Shown here: piece after piece, positions 1 to 11,042 of the stretch
Position numbering within the stretch: the first letter of the stretch is position 1
Layout of the letters: every line of letters starts with the position of its first letter
NCBI GenBank assembly: GCA_018398765.1
Contig: JAHBMJ010001694.1
Location: forward strand, 82,453 to 109,235
Source: Chromera velia
Taxonomy: Eukaryota > Sar > Chromeraceae
Length of the DNA stretch: 26,783 nt
Direction: 5' to 3'
The notes under the pieces: generated by a model
Databases searched by the model: none
What the model was told of the DNA's origin: nothing
The model's input: only the letters and a program-made list of their open reading frames with translations
Position numbers and translations under genes: made by a program

Positions 1-413
1 GGGGGGGGGGGGAGACGGGAGACTTCGGGAGAGGCGTCATCGTCCGTCTCCCCTCGTGAGGCCGTCAGTCACCACTCGCACTCGGAAGCTGCAGGACCAG
101 GATTGGGCGGCGGGCGGGAGGGGGAAGGGGGTCTTTCCTCCTCCCTCGGCAGGGCGTGGTCTGTTGGGAGTGTGGGTGCATCAGCAGGGGGAGGGGGAGG
201 GGGGGGTGCGATGTCGATTCTCTCTCGCGTCACGCAGTCATCCCGAACGGTACAGCAGGGAGGTGAAAGTGGGATGATAGGAGTGAAGAAGAAGACCGGA
301 GAAAAGGAAAAGAAACCCAATAGCGGAGAGGGAAATGACGACTTTCGATAGGTGGGAGTCGATGACAGTGATCCACCTGTAGGGGCGTTTTTTTGGTTGG
401 TTGGATTATTTAC
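1..413. other. G-rich leader with no supported gene
   Basis: The window opens with a run of 12 G and continues GC- and purine-rich to about 350, then becomes T-rich. Short open frames exist on both strands, but they are dominated by Gly/Pro/Ser runs read from G- and C-tracts and have no recognisable motif. I see no gene here. It could be intron or flank of a gene lying to the left. Confidence 0.5.
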
Positions 414-929
414 TTATTTATTTATTTCGCGCAGACGTTCGGTTCGTTTTTGTGCAGACTGTTTTTTTATTTTTTGGAGATCGGGTGAGTGCCTTGCAAA
501 CTCACAGTCGGACTGTTGGGTGAGTGCCTTGGAGACTCGAATTCCGCAATGTACACTTATTTGTGCACGAATGGGCGGAAAGAAATGCACACGCGATCGA
601 GGCGTGGTAGACCGAAAATCCAGAAGAGCGGATACGCAAGCAGGCAGGCAGGCTTCCCCTTTCTCATTTGACTTCATTTCGTTCGTCTCTGTGATGAGAT
701 GACGCGATTCTTCCTTCCTGCTTCCAGCCTTGCTCCCTCCCTCTTCTTGTACAGCCATGGTTTTATCGAATTGCTCCTTTTGGGCCCCCGCATGGAAATG
801 TCCTTGAGTAAGAACTGTCTTCACACGTTTACTCCCACCTCCCTGTAAGCGTGAATCTCTCAACTGAGACAGCAGTTGCTCTGCCTGTGCCAGGGCCGTT
901 CTAGCCCAAGCCAATTCGGCCACCCGCAT
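414..929 (-). CDS. possible first exon, unrecognised
   Basis: A minus-strand frame starts at ATG 929, preceded by an in-frame TAA 12 nt upstream, and stays open for 171 codons. Its first ~80 residues look coding: an Ala/Leu/Gln-rich helical stretch (AELAWARTALAQAEQLLSQL) that could form a coiled coil, then a charged polar segment. After about residue 85 the composition becomes irregular, so a real exon would probably end earlier. One GT donor-like site follows the codons for RLQG near 839. No family is recognised and no neighbouring exon could be joined. It may be the 5' end of a gene running off the left edge, or simply a chance frame. Confidence 0.25.
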   Translation of the reverse strand: MRVAELAWARTALAQAEQLLSQLRDSRLQGGGSKRVKTVLTQGHFHAGAQKEQFDKTMAVQEEGGSKAGSRKEESRHLITETNEMKSNEKGEACLPACVSALLDFRSTTPRSRVHFFPPIRAQISVHCGIRVSKALTQQSDCEFARHSPDLQKIKKQSAQKRTERLREINK

Positions 930-1564
930 GCACGTTTATCGAAGCTGAGGTCACTTGACACGTGCCTGCCTGCACGTCTGCCACTGTTCGCGCGAAGAAG
1001 AGAAGGGTACAGGTGTGAATGTTGTGCCACCCTTCTGCACGTGTAAAGGAGAGCGCGGGGGGCCAAACAGGGCAGCGCCGAGTGGACTGCAGTGATCGAA
1101 GCCTGAAAGGCTTTTTCTTTGGTCAATGGTAGGGTTTCGTGGATCGAAGACAGACTCTTTGATCGAAAGTTTGTGTTCAGGAAAGTTTGATTGGGTATGA
1201 TTGGGGACGGCCAAACGAAAGGTGTCATGCACCATCATGGTGGACATAAATTTAAATCGATCTACATTCATGCAGATGTAAATTCAGAATCGAAATCAGG
1301 ATTAAAATTATCATTAAACACTTTACATTGATTGATTGATTATTTAGTTGATTAATTTGGATAGGTGATAACTGCAATACTGTTGTTATACTGATCTAAA
1401 GAGATGATCGATATTATTTTCATATAAATTTAAACCACAGAAACATGATGCACTAAGAATATATTAGAATTTGTCTAGAAATTGCTAGGGAAATTGCAAA
1501 AATTATACTTAGGAGTACTGAGTCCTAGACTGAGTCATTCTCTCTAGGATTTTTTGCAATACTA

Positions 1565-1587
1565 AAATCATGTTTTTGACATGATTT
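1565..1587. repeat. 9-bp perfect hairpin
   Basis: AAATCATGT (1565-1573) and ACATGATTT (1579-1587) are exact reverse complements around a 5-nt loop. They lie 20 bp before a perfect 16-bp palindrome, TTAATTCTAGAATTAA (1608-1623). Confidence 0.7.
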
Positions 1588-1653
1588 AATTGAAATTAAT
1601 TAATAATTTAATTCTAGAATTAATTCCAATTGATGTTACAACTCGGGGGATTA

Positions 1654-1822
1654 CAGCAAAAAAAAAAAAATTAAAGCCAATTCTAGCTTACTTTTTTTTT
1701 TGCCGATGATGTTATAAGTGACAAACAACTGTTACTTATAGCTGTTGCAAGAAAAAAAAAGAAATAAATAATTAAAGCTAGAATTAAAGCTAATTCTGGT
1801 TTACTTTTCTTTTTTTTTGCTG
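1654..1822. repeat. quasi-palindromic AT-rich block
   Basis: The block begins CAGC followed by an A-tract and ends with a T-tract followed by GCTG. Inside are inverted copies AATTCTAGCTT (about 1679) and AAGCTAGAATT (about 1775). At the centre is an 11-bp stem with one mismatch, TATAAGTGACA (1713-1723) against TGTTACTTATA (1730-1740). The nested arms could fold into one long hairpin. No target duplication was found, so a mobile origin is not shown. Confidence 0.5.
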
Positions 1823-2389
1823 TGATACGCCTAGTGTTACAAAGATGCCGTGAATCGCAAAATATATTATTATTGTCTAGCTATATAGAGTTATATATAC
1901 AAATTAATACGTTTTTAACATAATAATTTATGGTTTAAAGTTCTACGCTAGGTTCAACGTTCATTTTATTTTGAATCCACGAAGTTGCAATGAAATTATT
2001 TTCTCATCAAACCACCCAGTTTTATTGCTCTACTTCTCTTGTACAGATTTATTGTCAAATTATTGATACATTCCTGCTTTTGACATCTGTTGACCCCCTT
2101 TGCGTTGCATGCTAAGCACGTCTCTCTTTCCTTTACTCTATCGACGGAAGAGAAGAATTAAGCACGGTCTCGCAGTCCGGATTTCAACACGGCTTTCGTA
2201 TTAAAGACATGCACGGGCCAATGCAGGGTTGGTCAGATGATAGTAAGAGAGAAGGAAACTAGGAAGGAAAGAGAAATTTTGTCTGCCTATCAAAAAGCCA
2301 ATTGTTTAAATAAAACTGTAAAAATATAAATTAATATGTAATTTTAAATAATATTAATTGCTAGATTAATTGATTGATCATCCGTGTAG

Positions 2390-2407
2390 ACTGATTCATG
2401 AATCAGT
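2390..2407. repeat. 18-bp perfect palindrome
   Basis: ACTGATTCATGAATCAGT is its own reverse complement. It stands alone in AT-rich intergenic DNA, with no gene near enough to suggest an operator role. Confidence 0.75.
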
Positions 2408-3106
2408 TCAATTGATACAAAAATTATATACAATTTCTGTGTCTTCGGTATTTTTAAACGATGAAAGTTAAGGATGCACACGCGCTGCCCGGAATCGTCC
2501 CCGCATATAAGTGATAATTAAGTGATAAGTGATTTAGTGATGCCCTAGAGCACTGTCGCCGTTTTGTCTTATAGAGGTCGCCCCCATAAATTTGTGGTAC
2601 AAAAAAAGCTAACTAGCTAATTTCTAATAATTTTCTGAGCTAAAAAGCCACTTGTTTGTCTATAGTTACACAACTTGCGTTTGCTTGCGTTTACTCCTAG
2701 CGAGAATATCTAAACATTAAGTGAATGAAAAAAACTTCTAAAAACCCTTATAGGTTAACAAACAAAATATTTTGTAAGAAGCAGTTTTTGATTAATTCTT
2801 AATTACTATAACTTTTTTTAAATACAAGATTTTAAAATTTTAATAAATTTTAAACCATACCGTAACAGCGTATTTAGATACATACCATACCTTAGTAACT
2901 AGGAGACAAAATTGTTTTAGAAGATTATGAATCTGAACATGTTTGAAAAATGTTCGAATTGCTTTATGCACTGCTGGTATGATGATGTGAATGAGAGTAT
3001 TTGGAGTGGTCTAGATACATAACTGCCATTCATGGATGTCATACAGCTTGACCGCATTGAATTAAGTCCAAATTGGTAAAACATCGCCTGTCGGAGTCAC
3101 AGTCTG

Positions 3107-6100
3107 CTATCGATGTGTGACTCTAGTGAAGCTCAGAACCTGGTGCTCCGTCTTCAAGGCAGATCCCCTTGCTGTGCTCTGCTGCGCTTCTCGCGACATC
3201 TGGGCTGGGTCCTCGGCTGAAGCTCTGACTGGCTCAGCTGATTCATATCCCGATCCCGAGGGGTGTTGGGATCGGTCAGCCTGAGAAGCCTGTATGTCAT
3301 TTTCTGTCCATGCAGACGAAGAGGAAGAGGAGGAATGCGTTTGCGCACGCAACTCGTGCAGCTTCTGTTTCTCCCTCTTGTGATTGCTCTGTGCCCGCAT
3401 CTCTCTGCACGCTGCGAGCGAGAGAGAGAGACAGCCTGCAGGACTGTCAAGGTGAGTGCCTTGCTTGCCTGCTTGGTCTAAGGGGGACGCACATTCTGCT
3501 GTACAGAAATCTGTTGCCCGTCTCTGCTTTTCTCCCTCACCCCTTCTTTTCTCGTCGCAGGAGTGTGTGAAATCTTTTTCCATCTCTTCCGGCGTCTTCT
3601 TCTCCACTATCGTGGATTTTTCTTCCGCGCCCTTCTTCTTTGACAAACGGGGGGCAGAGGCAGAAGAGGAGCAAGAAGAAAGAAATTGACGAGGAGAGTG
3701 AGGGGAGGTGCAAAAGCTCCCCTTTTCTTCTTCCGTGGGGCCGATGGCGAGGTGATCATCTGCTTGCTGGACAAAGGAAGTGGCAGGTTGGGGAGTTCTT
3801 TGCTCTTGCTGTTCTTGGAAATTTTCACCTGCAGTCATCTCAAGCGCTGTTGCGTCTAGAAAACTGACGCTTGGAATGTTTGGCTTCTCCCCATAGCAGG
3901 AAGAGAAGAATGATGATTCGACCCCGCTTCTTTTTGAGAAACTCTCTGACGAACCTTCATACTCCTCTGACCTGCACCTGTCAGTCCTTATTCCCCCATG
4001 GCTTGCCCCTCTGCTTTCGCGCTCTACTCTTTCGTGCTGCTTTCTCACAGTGCTGCAATCGCTGTTTGTTCTTGAGATGTCTCTGGAATGGGAGACTGAA
4101 TTGGTATGCATCCTCTCTCTTCTGTCGTCTGACTGGTGACCTTTGAGGGAGTCCAAATTCGCCCCCGTGTTCGTCTCTGAGAAACGGGTGACTGAATCTG
4201 GGGCTGCGAGAGTTTCGTGCACCGATGGATTTGAGGCGAGGCGCTGTTGGTTAGATGGCAGTTCTCTCATCATGGTGGTGCGTGTCTCTTCTGTCCTCGA
4301 CAGAGAAGAAGAGGCGAAAGAGGAACGCCGCGAGATTTGTCCAACAAGATTGGGCTCGTCCTCTTTTGTGGGGAGGAGGCACTTCTTTGCCGTCTCTCCT
4401 TCAGAGGGAAGCACATCGTCCTTCTTTGTCTCTTCAATTTGGCTTCCGTTTGATGATACTCTTTTGTAATCGAAACTTGCGAAAGCGTCTTTGTCGGTCT
4501 CCTTCTCCTTCTCGGGGCCTGAGCGGGCCCTTGCGAGACTTGCAAAGAGACCCAGGGAGCGGGCAAGCGCAGGACTCACATGAGAAGGGACAGGGTGGGG
4601 CGAGCGTGAGAGAGAGTGAGAGTGAGTGTCGTTTGGGAAATGTTTTGGGTCCAAGGACTTCTGATTTGCTTTCGGTTCTTTTTGAACGTCTGTATATTCC
4701 TTGTCCTCTGCTCTCTTCTGCAGAATGGAGGCGTTTGAGGATGAAGCGGAATCGCGTTCGCCTAGAGAATCGGAGTCTCTGTGGAGAGAATACTCGGACT
4801 CATCTCTGAACCCCCCATGATCAGATTCTTCTGCTGTGCATGTTCTGATTGACGCGTGGTCTGTTGAGGCGGGGGGGAGTTGAAGGGGGTTCCAGGGGGG
4901 GGGTCCAATTCTGTGTGTGTTCCTTCTGTGTCCCTGCCCCGCCAGAGGAATTGGACTTTCCATGGTAACGACGAACGACTGTGGAAAAGGGGCTGAGGAC
5001 TTGAGAGCAGCGAGGAGGGGCCGCGGATGGGGGGCGGGGGCACAGAGCGGGGGAGCGTGGGTTAGAGGGGCAAACATACTCGATGCATTCCAGTACCCTG
5101 CCCTGCTTCCGACTGTTTCTGTGTGATGAGTCACTGCGGTAAATGGCGACTCGTAGCGGTGGGCTGGTGTGCGTGCATTCCAGGGATGGCTCATGTGAGT
5201 CTGAGAGAATGTGGGGGTCTGACAACCTTCCAGTGCATCTTCACAGTGCTCTGCAAAAAAGTGATGCAGGCCTTCTGTTTGCTTCTCGAAAGCATAAGGA
5301 AGGGACAAGGCATGGTCCCAAAACGGTGGGGTGTTGGCTTGTACTCCTTGTATGGGGTGGGTTGAAGGAGAAATTACTTGGGCTTCGTGTGCGAATGGAA
5401 TAGGGCGGTGCGCAGTGTGAGAGTGGGAAGGGGAGGAAAGGCCCGAATTTGCAAACCCAAAATGAGGAGACGGCGGCCCGTCGAAATCCTCCATGGGAAG
5501 CTGAGGTTCAGGATCAAAAGGGTTCGGTTCTGAGCCATTCAGTGGGGATGTCCTCTTTCGAAACACACTTTCGATGTTAGAGTCTGATGTGTCGCGATGG
5601 TTCTTCGCTTCTTCTCCATCCCCCCCCTCGAGCTCATTTTCGTCGTCATTTTCATGATCGAAGAACAATTCTTCTCCTTCTTCCCCTGTTGTGCCTCTCT
5701 TATGGCGTCTCCCTTCCCCTTCCCTTCTCATGAAGCCCTCTTTTTGCATCATCATTTCATCTTCTTCTGACTGATCCGATCTGTCCTCTATACCCCCAAA
5801 CGTCTGAAGGGGAAAGGCGCGGTTGTTGCGAAACACAATACGTTCTTCTTCTTTGGCAGCAGGGACGTGCATCATCATCATCTCCTTCGTTCGGGGTTCA
5901 GGAAGAAGATCGCCTGCGGGGGGAAAGTCCATCGCACACCCCGTGGAATGATCCTCATCTCCGTCCCCCATGGAGCCTGGGGGGGCACCAGGGGAGTTAC
6001 ACACGCTGTTGGATGCCCCTGGACCCCCTATTGCAAGAACGGTTTGCGGACTGAGACAGCAGGACGTTCGTGAAGGGGACAAGTTGGCGCATGTCGTTTC

Positions 6101-7659
6101 CTCTCCAGGTAAAGGGAGAGGAAGGGGAAAGGGAAGGGCGGTCCCGGCCATGCCCCATGGGCCGGTGTTGCCTGTCTGACGCGAAAAGGCGGCCGGGGAA
6201 TCAGGGGACAGGTCCGAGTCACTATGGATGCCCCTTTGGCTGATCAGTCCAGGGTGGGGTGCTGCACGGTATACTAGTCTATCCGGCTGGGGGTGGAGGG
6301 GGGGACTTGGATGACTATCTGGTGAGAGTCTGGTTGTTATGTTTCTTTGGAGGGTGGGTTCATTGAGGGGAGGGCTATTTGGCGATTGTTCGTTTTGAGT
6401 TTGCAGCTGTTTCCTCCTCTGCTGCCTCCTATTCGTTCCTTTTTTGACTTTTCCAATCGAGTCGGCAGGGGCAGAAGAACCGAGAGGAAAGCTGTCGGGG
6501 GAAGAATGGACGTCTGAGGAAGAGACGGAAGGGGGAAAAGAGAGAGAAGAACTGAAGGACTCTGTGTGTCGATCTGCCGCCTCGATGTCCTCCTGACGGC
6601 GGTGCACCGAATCCTCCCCTGTCAATTGACTTCTCTCTGCAGTACCCCCTAGTCGTTTGACTGTTCGTCTTCTGGCGCCCTGTCTCTTTCCTTCGGGAGC
6701 TCTGGTCCTCTCTCGCTCCTTTTCCTTCTTTCCCTCTTCTTCCACCTGTCTGCTGGAAGGCAGAGAGAGAACCCTCCTCTCCACGATTCTCTCAGCAGAA
6801 GGAAACTCCAAAGGAGAGGCAGCATGGATGTTTCCTGAGATGGGAAGGGGGGAACGACGCGCTGGACTAACTGAGTGACATCGACTGGAACAAGAAAGAG
6901 AGTTGGATGTGGCCCCGGAAAGTCGACTGTGCAGCCTGGTGGAGGTCTGCGAAACCGTGATGAAGGCTCCGGTTGTGGCAGTCACCGTAGTTGAGGGTCG
7001 GGAGCCTCTTTGCGGTTTCTCCTTTTCTTTTTCCTCTTCTAACTCTGGACGTTTGGAATTTTGGGACTGCCCTTTTTCCTCTGGGGACAGGGTCACTTCG
7101 TTCTGGTCATTGCAGGTTCTCTGTACACCTCCTCTGGTTCTTGGGTTGAAATCTGAATTCTGTGGCCTGTCTGCTGACTTTGTGCGACCGCATCTGAGTG
7201 GACGGTTACTGTTTGAGTTTCTGTCAGAGGGGGATTCTATTTCTTCGTCGTCGTCGTGGGAGAAATCGGTTGGTTTTGTGGCGTCGATTCGGGGCACTGT
7301 CACTCTCGTTGCCTTGAAACGAAGCGGGAGGGGGGGTTTTTGAGTCGCCTTTCTCTGTGTTTTCTGTGTTGTCGGCTTGGCCGAATTTTTTTGGCTTCCC
7401 TTTGTCTTCGCTGCACTTCTCTGTTCATCCAGAGCAGTTTCGGATAGAAGGAGGGAGGGGTGGGGGTCCTCTGTGATGCACAGCCTCGAAGTTTGGGAGA
7501 AGACGGGGATGTCGTTCATGAGAGAGGAGAAAGATCCTTTTCCCATCTCTTCCTCGTCGCCCTTCTTCTTCTGAGGAGGAGGAAGGTCAGAAGGAGACAA
7601 GGGAATCAGGAGAGCGCCGTCTCGCAAAGTCACCCGAGAGAAGAAAGAGGCCGGCACAC
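3107..7659 (-). CDS. CH-domain protein, exon 4: long disordered tail
   Basis: This single exon encodes about 1516 residues and ends in TAG at 3107-3109. It opens after the acceptor TGTGATTGCAG at 7660, preceded by a T-rich tract. Its first two bases (GT) complete the Ser codon begun by the A left over from exon 3. The sequence is extremely polar and rich in Ser, Glu, Arg, Pro, Lys and His, with acidic patches (EEDEMMMQKE), charged runs (EEEKEKEKPQRG), Pro tracts and a Ser7 run close to the C terminus. No folded domain, transmembrane segment or repeat family is recognised. It looks like an intrinsically disordered region that could act as a scaffold or phosphorylation platform behind the CH domain (inference). 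Short introns inside it cannot be excluded, although the frame stays open throughout. Many antisense frames overlap it and are treated as shadows. Confidence 0.75.
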
Positions 7660-8002
7660 CTGCAATCACATCACATAGAAGGAAGAAAAAAAATAATGAA
7701 GAAGGAACAACACCTCCCTTCGCACTCAGGCCTCCAACAGCATTCAGTGTGCAGTTTATCGTTTTGATCCAGAAGAAACGCCCAGTACGTAAGCATGCGG
7801 AGAAAAAATGAGGGCCGGCAAGAAAGAGAGACAGAGAATCGGACCCCTAACGACAACCGGGTCTTCTTCCATTCCTTTCCCAAACACATCCAGATGAACA
7901 TTCATAGATGTACAAACCAGACTTGCGATGCTGGTCCTTTTCTTCCCACTGAGGACTAGGCACATGGCCTGCAAGCATAGTCTACACATGAAACCACACA
8001 CA

Positions 8003-8046
<44 letters not shown>

Positions 8047-8075
8047 AAAAAAAGGCAAACCCTTAAGCGACTCAC
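7660..8075 (-). other. intron 3 of the CH gene, with (CA)n tract
   Basis: 416 nt from donor GTGAGT (8075-8070) to acceptor GCAG (7660). It contains a (CA)n microsatellite at about 7994-8041 on the plus strand followed by A12, which read as poly-T and (TG)n in the transcript, just downstream of the donor. Phase is 1 on both sides, which supports the boundaries. Confidence 0.65.
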
Positions 8076-8296
8076 TACTGAGGTCGTCCTCCTGTCCCTC
8101 AACGTTGTCCGACAAGCCGTTGCTGCCGCGGCGCTCCTTCTCTCTGAGTGTGACAAAAATGAGGTGCAGCTGGAGAAGCAGCGAGTCCGGGGACGGAGAG
8201 GGCGGTCTCAACCAGTCGTACGCATCAAACAGAAGAGGGACGTCAGATCGGACCAACGTGTCATTCAAGAGTTTTCCGTTGTGATGAAATTGGTCC
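8076..8296 (-). CDS. CH-domain protein, exon 3
   Basis: This 221-nt exon encodes residues about 176-250. It is entered through a strong acceptor (T/C-rich tract ending GACTCCTCAG) and left through donor GTGAGT. The leading G completes an Arg codon from exon 2, and the trailing A begins the Ser codon finished in exon 4. The peptide includes the segments LLNDTLVRSDVPLLFDAYDW and LLLQLHLIFVTLREKERR, which are predicted to be partly helical, and then turns acidic. No named domain is recognised. The reading frame stays open past the donor into the (TG)n tract, so the donor choice rests on the GTGAGT match and the phase agreement. Confidence 0.6.
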
Positions 8297-9507
8297 CTGA
8301 GGAGTCAGAAGGAAAGAAAAGATCATCCAGTCTTCTGAAAGAGAGAGAACGATCCCCATGTGCAAAAACCTCATGGGTGGTACGGAAGATCTGCTCTTCT
8401 CTACAGAGAGAAAGAGGAGGATAAATTCTTGGCACTGAGTGCTGATGCTGCAGAGTTGCAGTCGGTTGGGGACTAGGCAAAAAGATGTCGGAGAAGAGAA
8501 ATCGAGTGCAAAAGGGAAGGAAGAAGGGATGAAGGACCAAAGGAAAAAAACGAAGAACATCCGCGAAAAAGAGAGAAACAAAATAGCAGACGACTGACGG
8601 CAACACAGGCAGTCCATTCATCTCGGTGATACAGAGGGCATCCATTGACTTGCAGCTCCGGAGAACCTAAAGGCCGGCAAAGGGAGCGAAGGGAGGGAGC
8701 CCACATCTTCTTTGTTTTTAGGCCACACAGAGAAAGCTGGGCAGGCAGGCAAACAGATGCTGTCAAAAGAGACAGTGAGACTAAAATGTGTATCGTGCAG
8801 TATTTCTTTCTCAGATTGTCTTGATGTTGTATAAAAGCAGTCAAAGAAGTGAAGACTTTTATCTGGACTGTGCAACTTAATTCTTTGAGCTGTCTTCTTT
8901 TGCACTGATTCCTGTTTCCCATTCGACACTCGAAGAAACTACTTTTTAAATTCGAGACTCGTTGACTGTGAAGCTCTTCAAATGGCTGACGATGGACGAA
9001 GTGACAGCCAGATAGACTGTCTGACCGACTAGTCGTTCAAGCGATGGATCATGTCTCTCTGCTCGACAGACCTACTGCCCAACAGACGAGCAGACGGACT
9101 GACTCACCAATGCAAGCCTGCAAGCAAGCAAGCAAGCAAAACCCCACACATGCAGAGGCAAGATCCATCCACGCACTTTTCAACGTCACTAGCTGTTCGG
9201 TTTGGGAGGCAAACACTTTGAAAAGAAAAAAGGGGATGCGAATCTTGTTTAGCCACCAAACGTCTATATAGTTGGTGCACAGAAGCGTGCCATGAGACTT
9301 CCACACGAACGGTGAGTTCTGCGCGCCACAACAATAATCATTTGTGGATGCTTGACAAAAACCGTCGACAAAAACTGTCGATCGAGCAAGGGAGGGGGCT
9401 GTTTTGTGTTCCCATATGTCGCTGTGCCTTAATTCTGAAGAATTTCAAAAATAGACCAAGAGAGCTTACATGCAGGAAAGGGCAAGTCTTAGGGTATCCG
9501 TGCTTAC
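8297..9507 (-). other. intron 2 of the CH gene (1.2 kb)
   Basis: Joining exon 2 directly to exon 3 keeps the frame, so this stretch is read as one intron. It contains low-complexity GCAA repeats (9113-9138). It also holds one alternative acceptor (T/C tract then TGTAG, about 8400), after which a 31-nt piece reads in frame from exon 2. That piece does not restore phase to exon 3, so it is not called as an exon. The frames seen on either strand here resemble nothing known. Confidence 0.45.
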
Positions 9508-9653
9508 CGCAGGCAGTCTCTGAACCCATTTGCGAGTCCTGTGCCCGGATTTTCACCCTTCTTTGAGGATCTCTGGAGTATTTTTTGGCCTTGGAGCTTT
9601 GAGACCTTCTTCAACGTGTTCGCGTCAAAGCCCCTGTTGAAGGCTTGCGTCTT
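9508..9653 (-). CDS. CH-domain protein, exon 2
   Basis: 146 nt encoding residues 128-175 plus two bases of the next codon. The acceptor is ATCTGCAG at 9654 and the donor is GTAAGC (9507-9502). It is entered in phase 0 and left in phase 2; both match the neighbouring exons. The peptide (start KTQAFNRGFDANTLKKVSKL) is Lys/Gly-rich and basic, and looks like a linker following the CH fold. The frame has no stop from acceptor to donor. No separate domain is recognised. Confidence 0.65.
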
Positions 9654-9875
9654 CTGCAGATCAGGATACAAGCATGATGCAAAGACGGGAATCGTCCAGT
9701 TGTTGTATTATCATCACAATCACCATCGAAAGGACATGATTTTGCGATCAAACAACGCACGCATGCATAAACATCAGGGAGAGGAGACTCACATATATAT
9801 ATATGCAATTAAGTGTTGCTGCAACAGCTCAACTGATGACTTTCATCGTGTTGGACAGAGCTTTCTCCGACTCAC
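9654..9875 (-). other. intron 1 of the CH gene
   Basis: 222 nt from donor GTGAGT (9875-9870) to acceptor CTGCAG (9654), phase 0. It contains a short (TA)n run. The frame reading into it from exon 1 stops at 9843. Confidence 0.7.
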
Positions 9876-10256
9876 CTCGTGAATCCATTCGAACACTTCC
9901 ATCGCCTGTTTCCTGACTTTTCTCATCACCAGAATCTCAAACATCTCCAGAAAGAGTCTTCCGATGGCCTCCTCCTTTCCGTTGTAGATGTCTTCAGCAT
10001 CGCACATGTTTTCGTATTTCGGGTGATGTTTCCAGAGCAAGATCAGAGCCTTCTCGATATTCTGAATCGCCGGCTTTTTCGTCATGGGCTTCCTGTTCAG
10101 TCCAACAAATTCTTCCTTCGTGAAGAACTCAACCAGTCGGCACAGCAACACCCCGCTCTTCACATCTTGGGGAAGCGTCTGACGAGACACACTTGTCCAC
10201 ACGCAGAGGAAGTTTATGTACTTGAGAACAAAATCGAGAGCCTCGGTGGAGTACAT
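9876..10256 (-). CDS. calponin-homology domain protein, exon 1
   Basis: This exon encodes residues 1-127 and almost all of them form a single calponin-homology domain. Typical CH landmarks are visible in order: an N-terminal helix ending in a Trp-containing segment, DVKSGVLLCRLVEFF (compare the common DGVLLCKLL signature), PAIQNIEKALILLWKHH (NIxxAL helix), DAEDIYNGKEEAIGRLFLEM (DIxxGxxxxIxxLLxxI) and a closing helix. CH domains bind actin or microtubules or act as adaptors; single copies occur in cytoskeletal and signalling proteins. The start is ATG 10256, with an in-frame TGA 15 nt upstream. The donor is GAG|GTGAGT at 9875. Joined to exons 2-4 the coding length is 5301 nt (1767 codons with stop), all in frame. 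The exact CH subfamily and partner cannot be told from sequence alone. Confidence 0.8.
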
Positions 10257-11042
10257 CAGGCAGACCGTTCATAAAACAGACTCCGCAAACGACCAATGTG
10301 TAGTTCTTTCTCGTAGATTGAGAGGGCAAAAGCTTGCGGCTTGTGCTGTACCCTCAAGTAGACTTTCCCGCGATCGTTTCCCAGGGGAAAAATCTATATA
10401 CGAATCTGGCGCTTCGAAGTTCGTTTCAGCTTTTCTGAGTGACTAATTGTACATGGGACGCTATTCCTGCCTCTAATCTGTACTCTTACAGGTTTATTCT
10501 ACACGTTACTCAATTGATTTAGGAACGGAACTGTTTCATGTTTCCAAATCTTCCTCTCGTGTATACATAAGGAAGAAAATGTACGTGCGCACGTATATAT
10601 ATTAATACGTACGTATTAAAAGCCATGCAGTCAATTAAATTTTAGTGCAACAAGTTTGTTCGCGCGCATTCGCGCGCGATGGAAATAGTTGGTAAGTGAC
10701 GGAAACGTTTGTGCAACGGTCCTTGCATGAAGGGCAGCTCAGCTATTTGAGAGACTGGGAGATCCTAAGACACCCTCAATTTGAGGCCTAAAAAATCAGA
10801 CCTTGCAAAGGCTTGCATATTAAGATTTTGATACTTAAAAGAAGGGAAAGAAATTCATGTATGATTTTTTTTGTACTGTCATGATAGTAGAATTAAAGAA
10901 TTTTAAATGTATATATGAGTAGTAATCGACAAACACACACATAATAAAAGCTTAGTTTTTATATATTCATTCATTTATTCATTCATTCATATAATGTTTC
11001 ACAAGTTTAGATAAATTTTCTAGCATTTTTAGATATTCGTGT
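10257..11042. other. upstream region of the CH gene
   Basis: Non-coding region between the CH-gene start (transcribed leftward) and the left LTR. It includes T-rich and AT-rich DNA, two adjacent palindromes (10582-10619), a CGCGCG-rich pair near 10660 and an ATTC tetranucleotide repeat at about 10965-10990. The promoter is probably here, but no core element can be called with confidence. Confidence 0.45.
10582..10619. repeat. two adjacent perfect palindromes
   Basis: TACGTGCGCACGTA (10582-10595) and TTAATACGTACGTATTAA (10602-10619) are each exactly self-complementary and six bases apart. Both contain ACGT cores. They lie about 330 bp upstream of the CH-gene start codon, so a regulatory role is possible but unproven. 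Confidence 0.65.

Larger units (their letters stand above)
930..3106. other. AT-rich intergenic DNA
   Basis: From about 1240 to 3080 the sequence is strongly AT-rich, with no open frame of note on either strand. It holds many short inverted repeats (listed separately), A/T homopolymers and small direct repeats, such as AGTGAT words at 2510-2540 and CATACCATACC copies near 2880. The part from 930 to 1240 has mixed composition. This separates the minus-strand CH-domain gene, which ends at 3107, from whatever lies to the left. Nothing functional is identified. Confidence 0.55.

Noticed and set aside
4255-4809. 184-codon plus-strand frame and many similar ones across 3150-7680
   Set aside because: They are antisense shadows of the 4.5-kb exon of the CH gene, with no motif and no splice context.
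7994-8041. CA tract as a CRISPR or other structured array
   Set aside because: It is a simple dinucleotide microsatellite without spacers; the same holds for 26050-26077 and 26671-26783.
8265-8645. Extra CH-gene exon after the acceptor near 8400
   Set aside because: The 31-nt piece reads in frame from exon 2 but leaves the wrong phase for exon 3, whereas direct joining of exons 2 and 3 is in phase.
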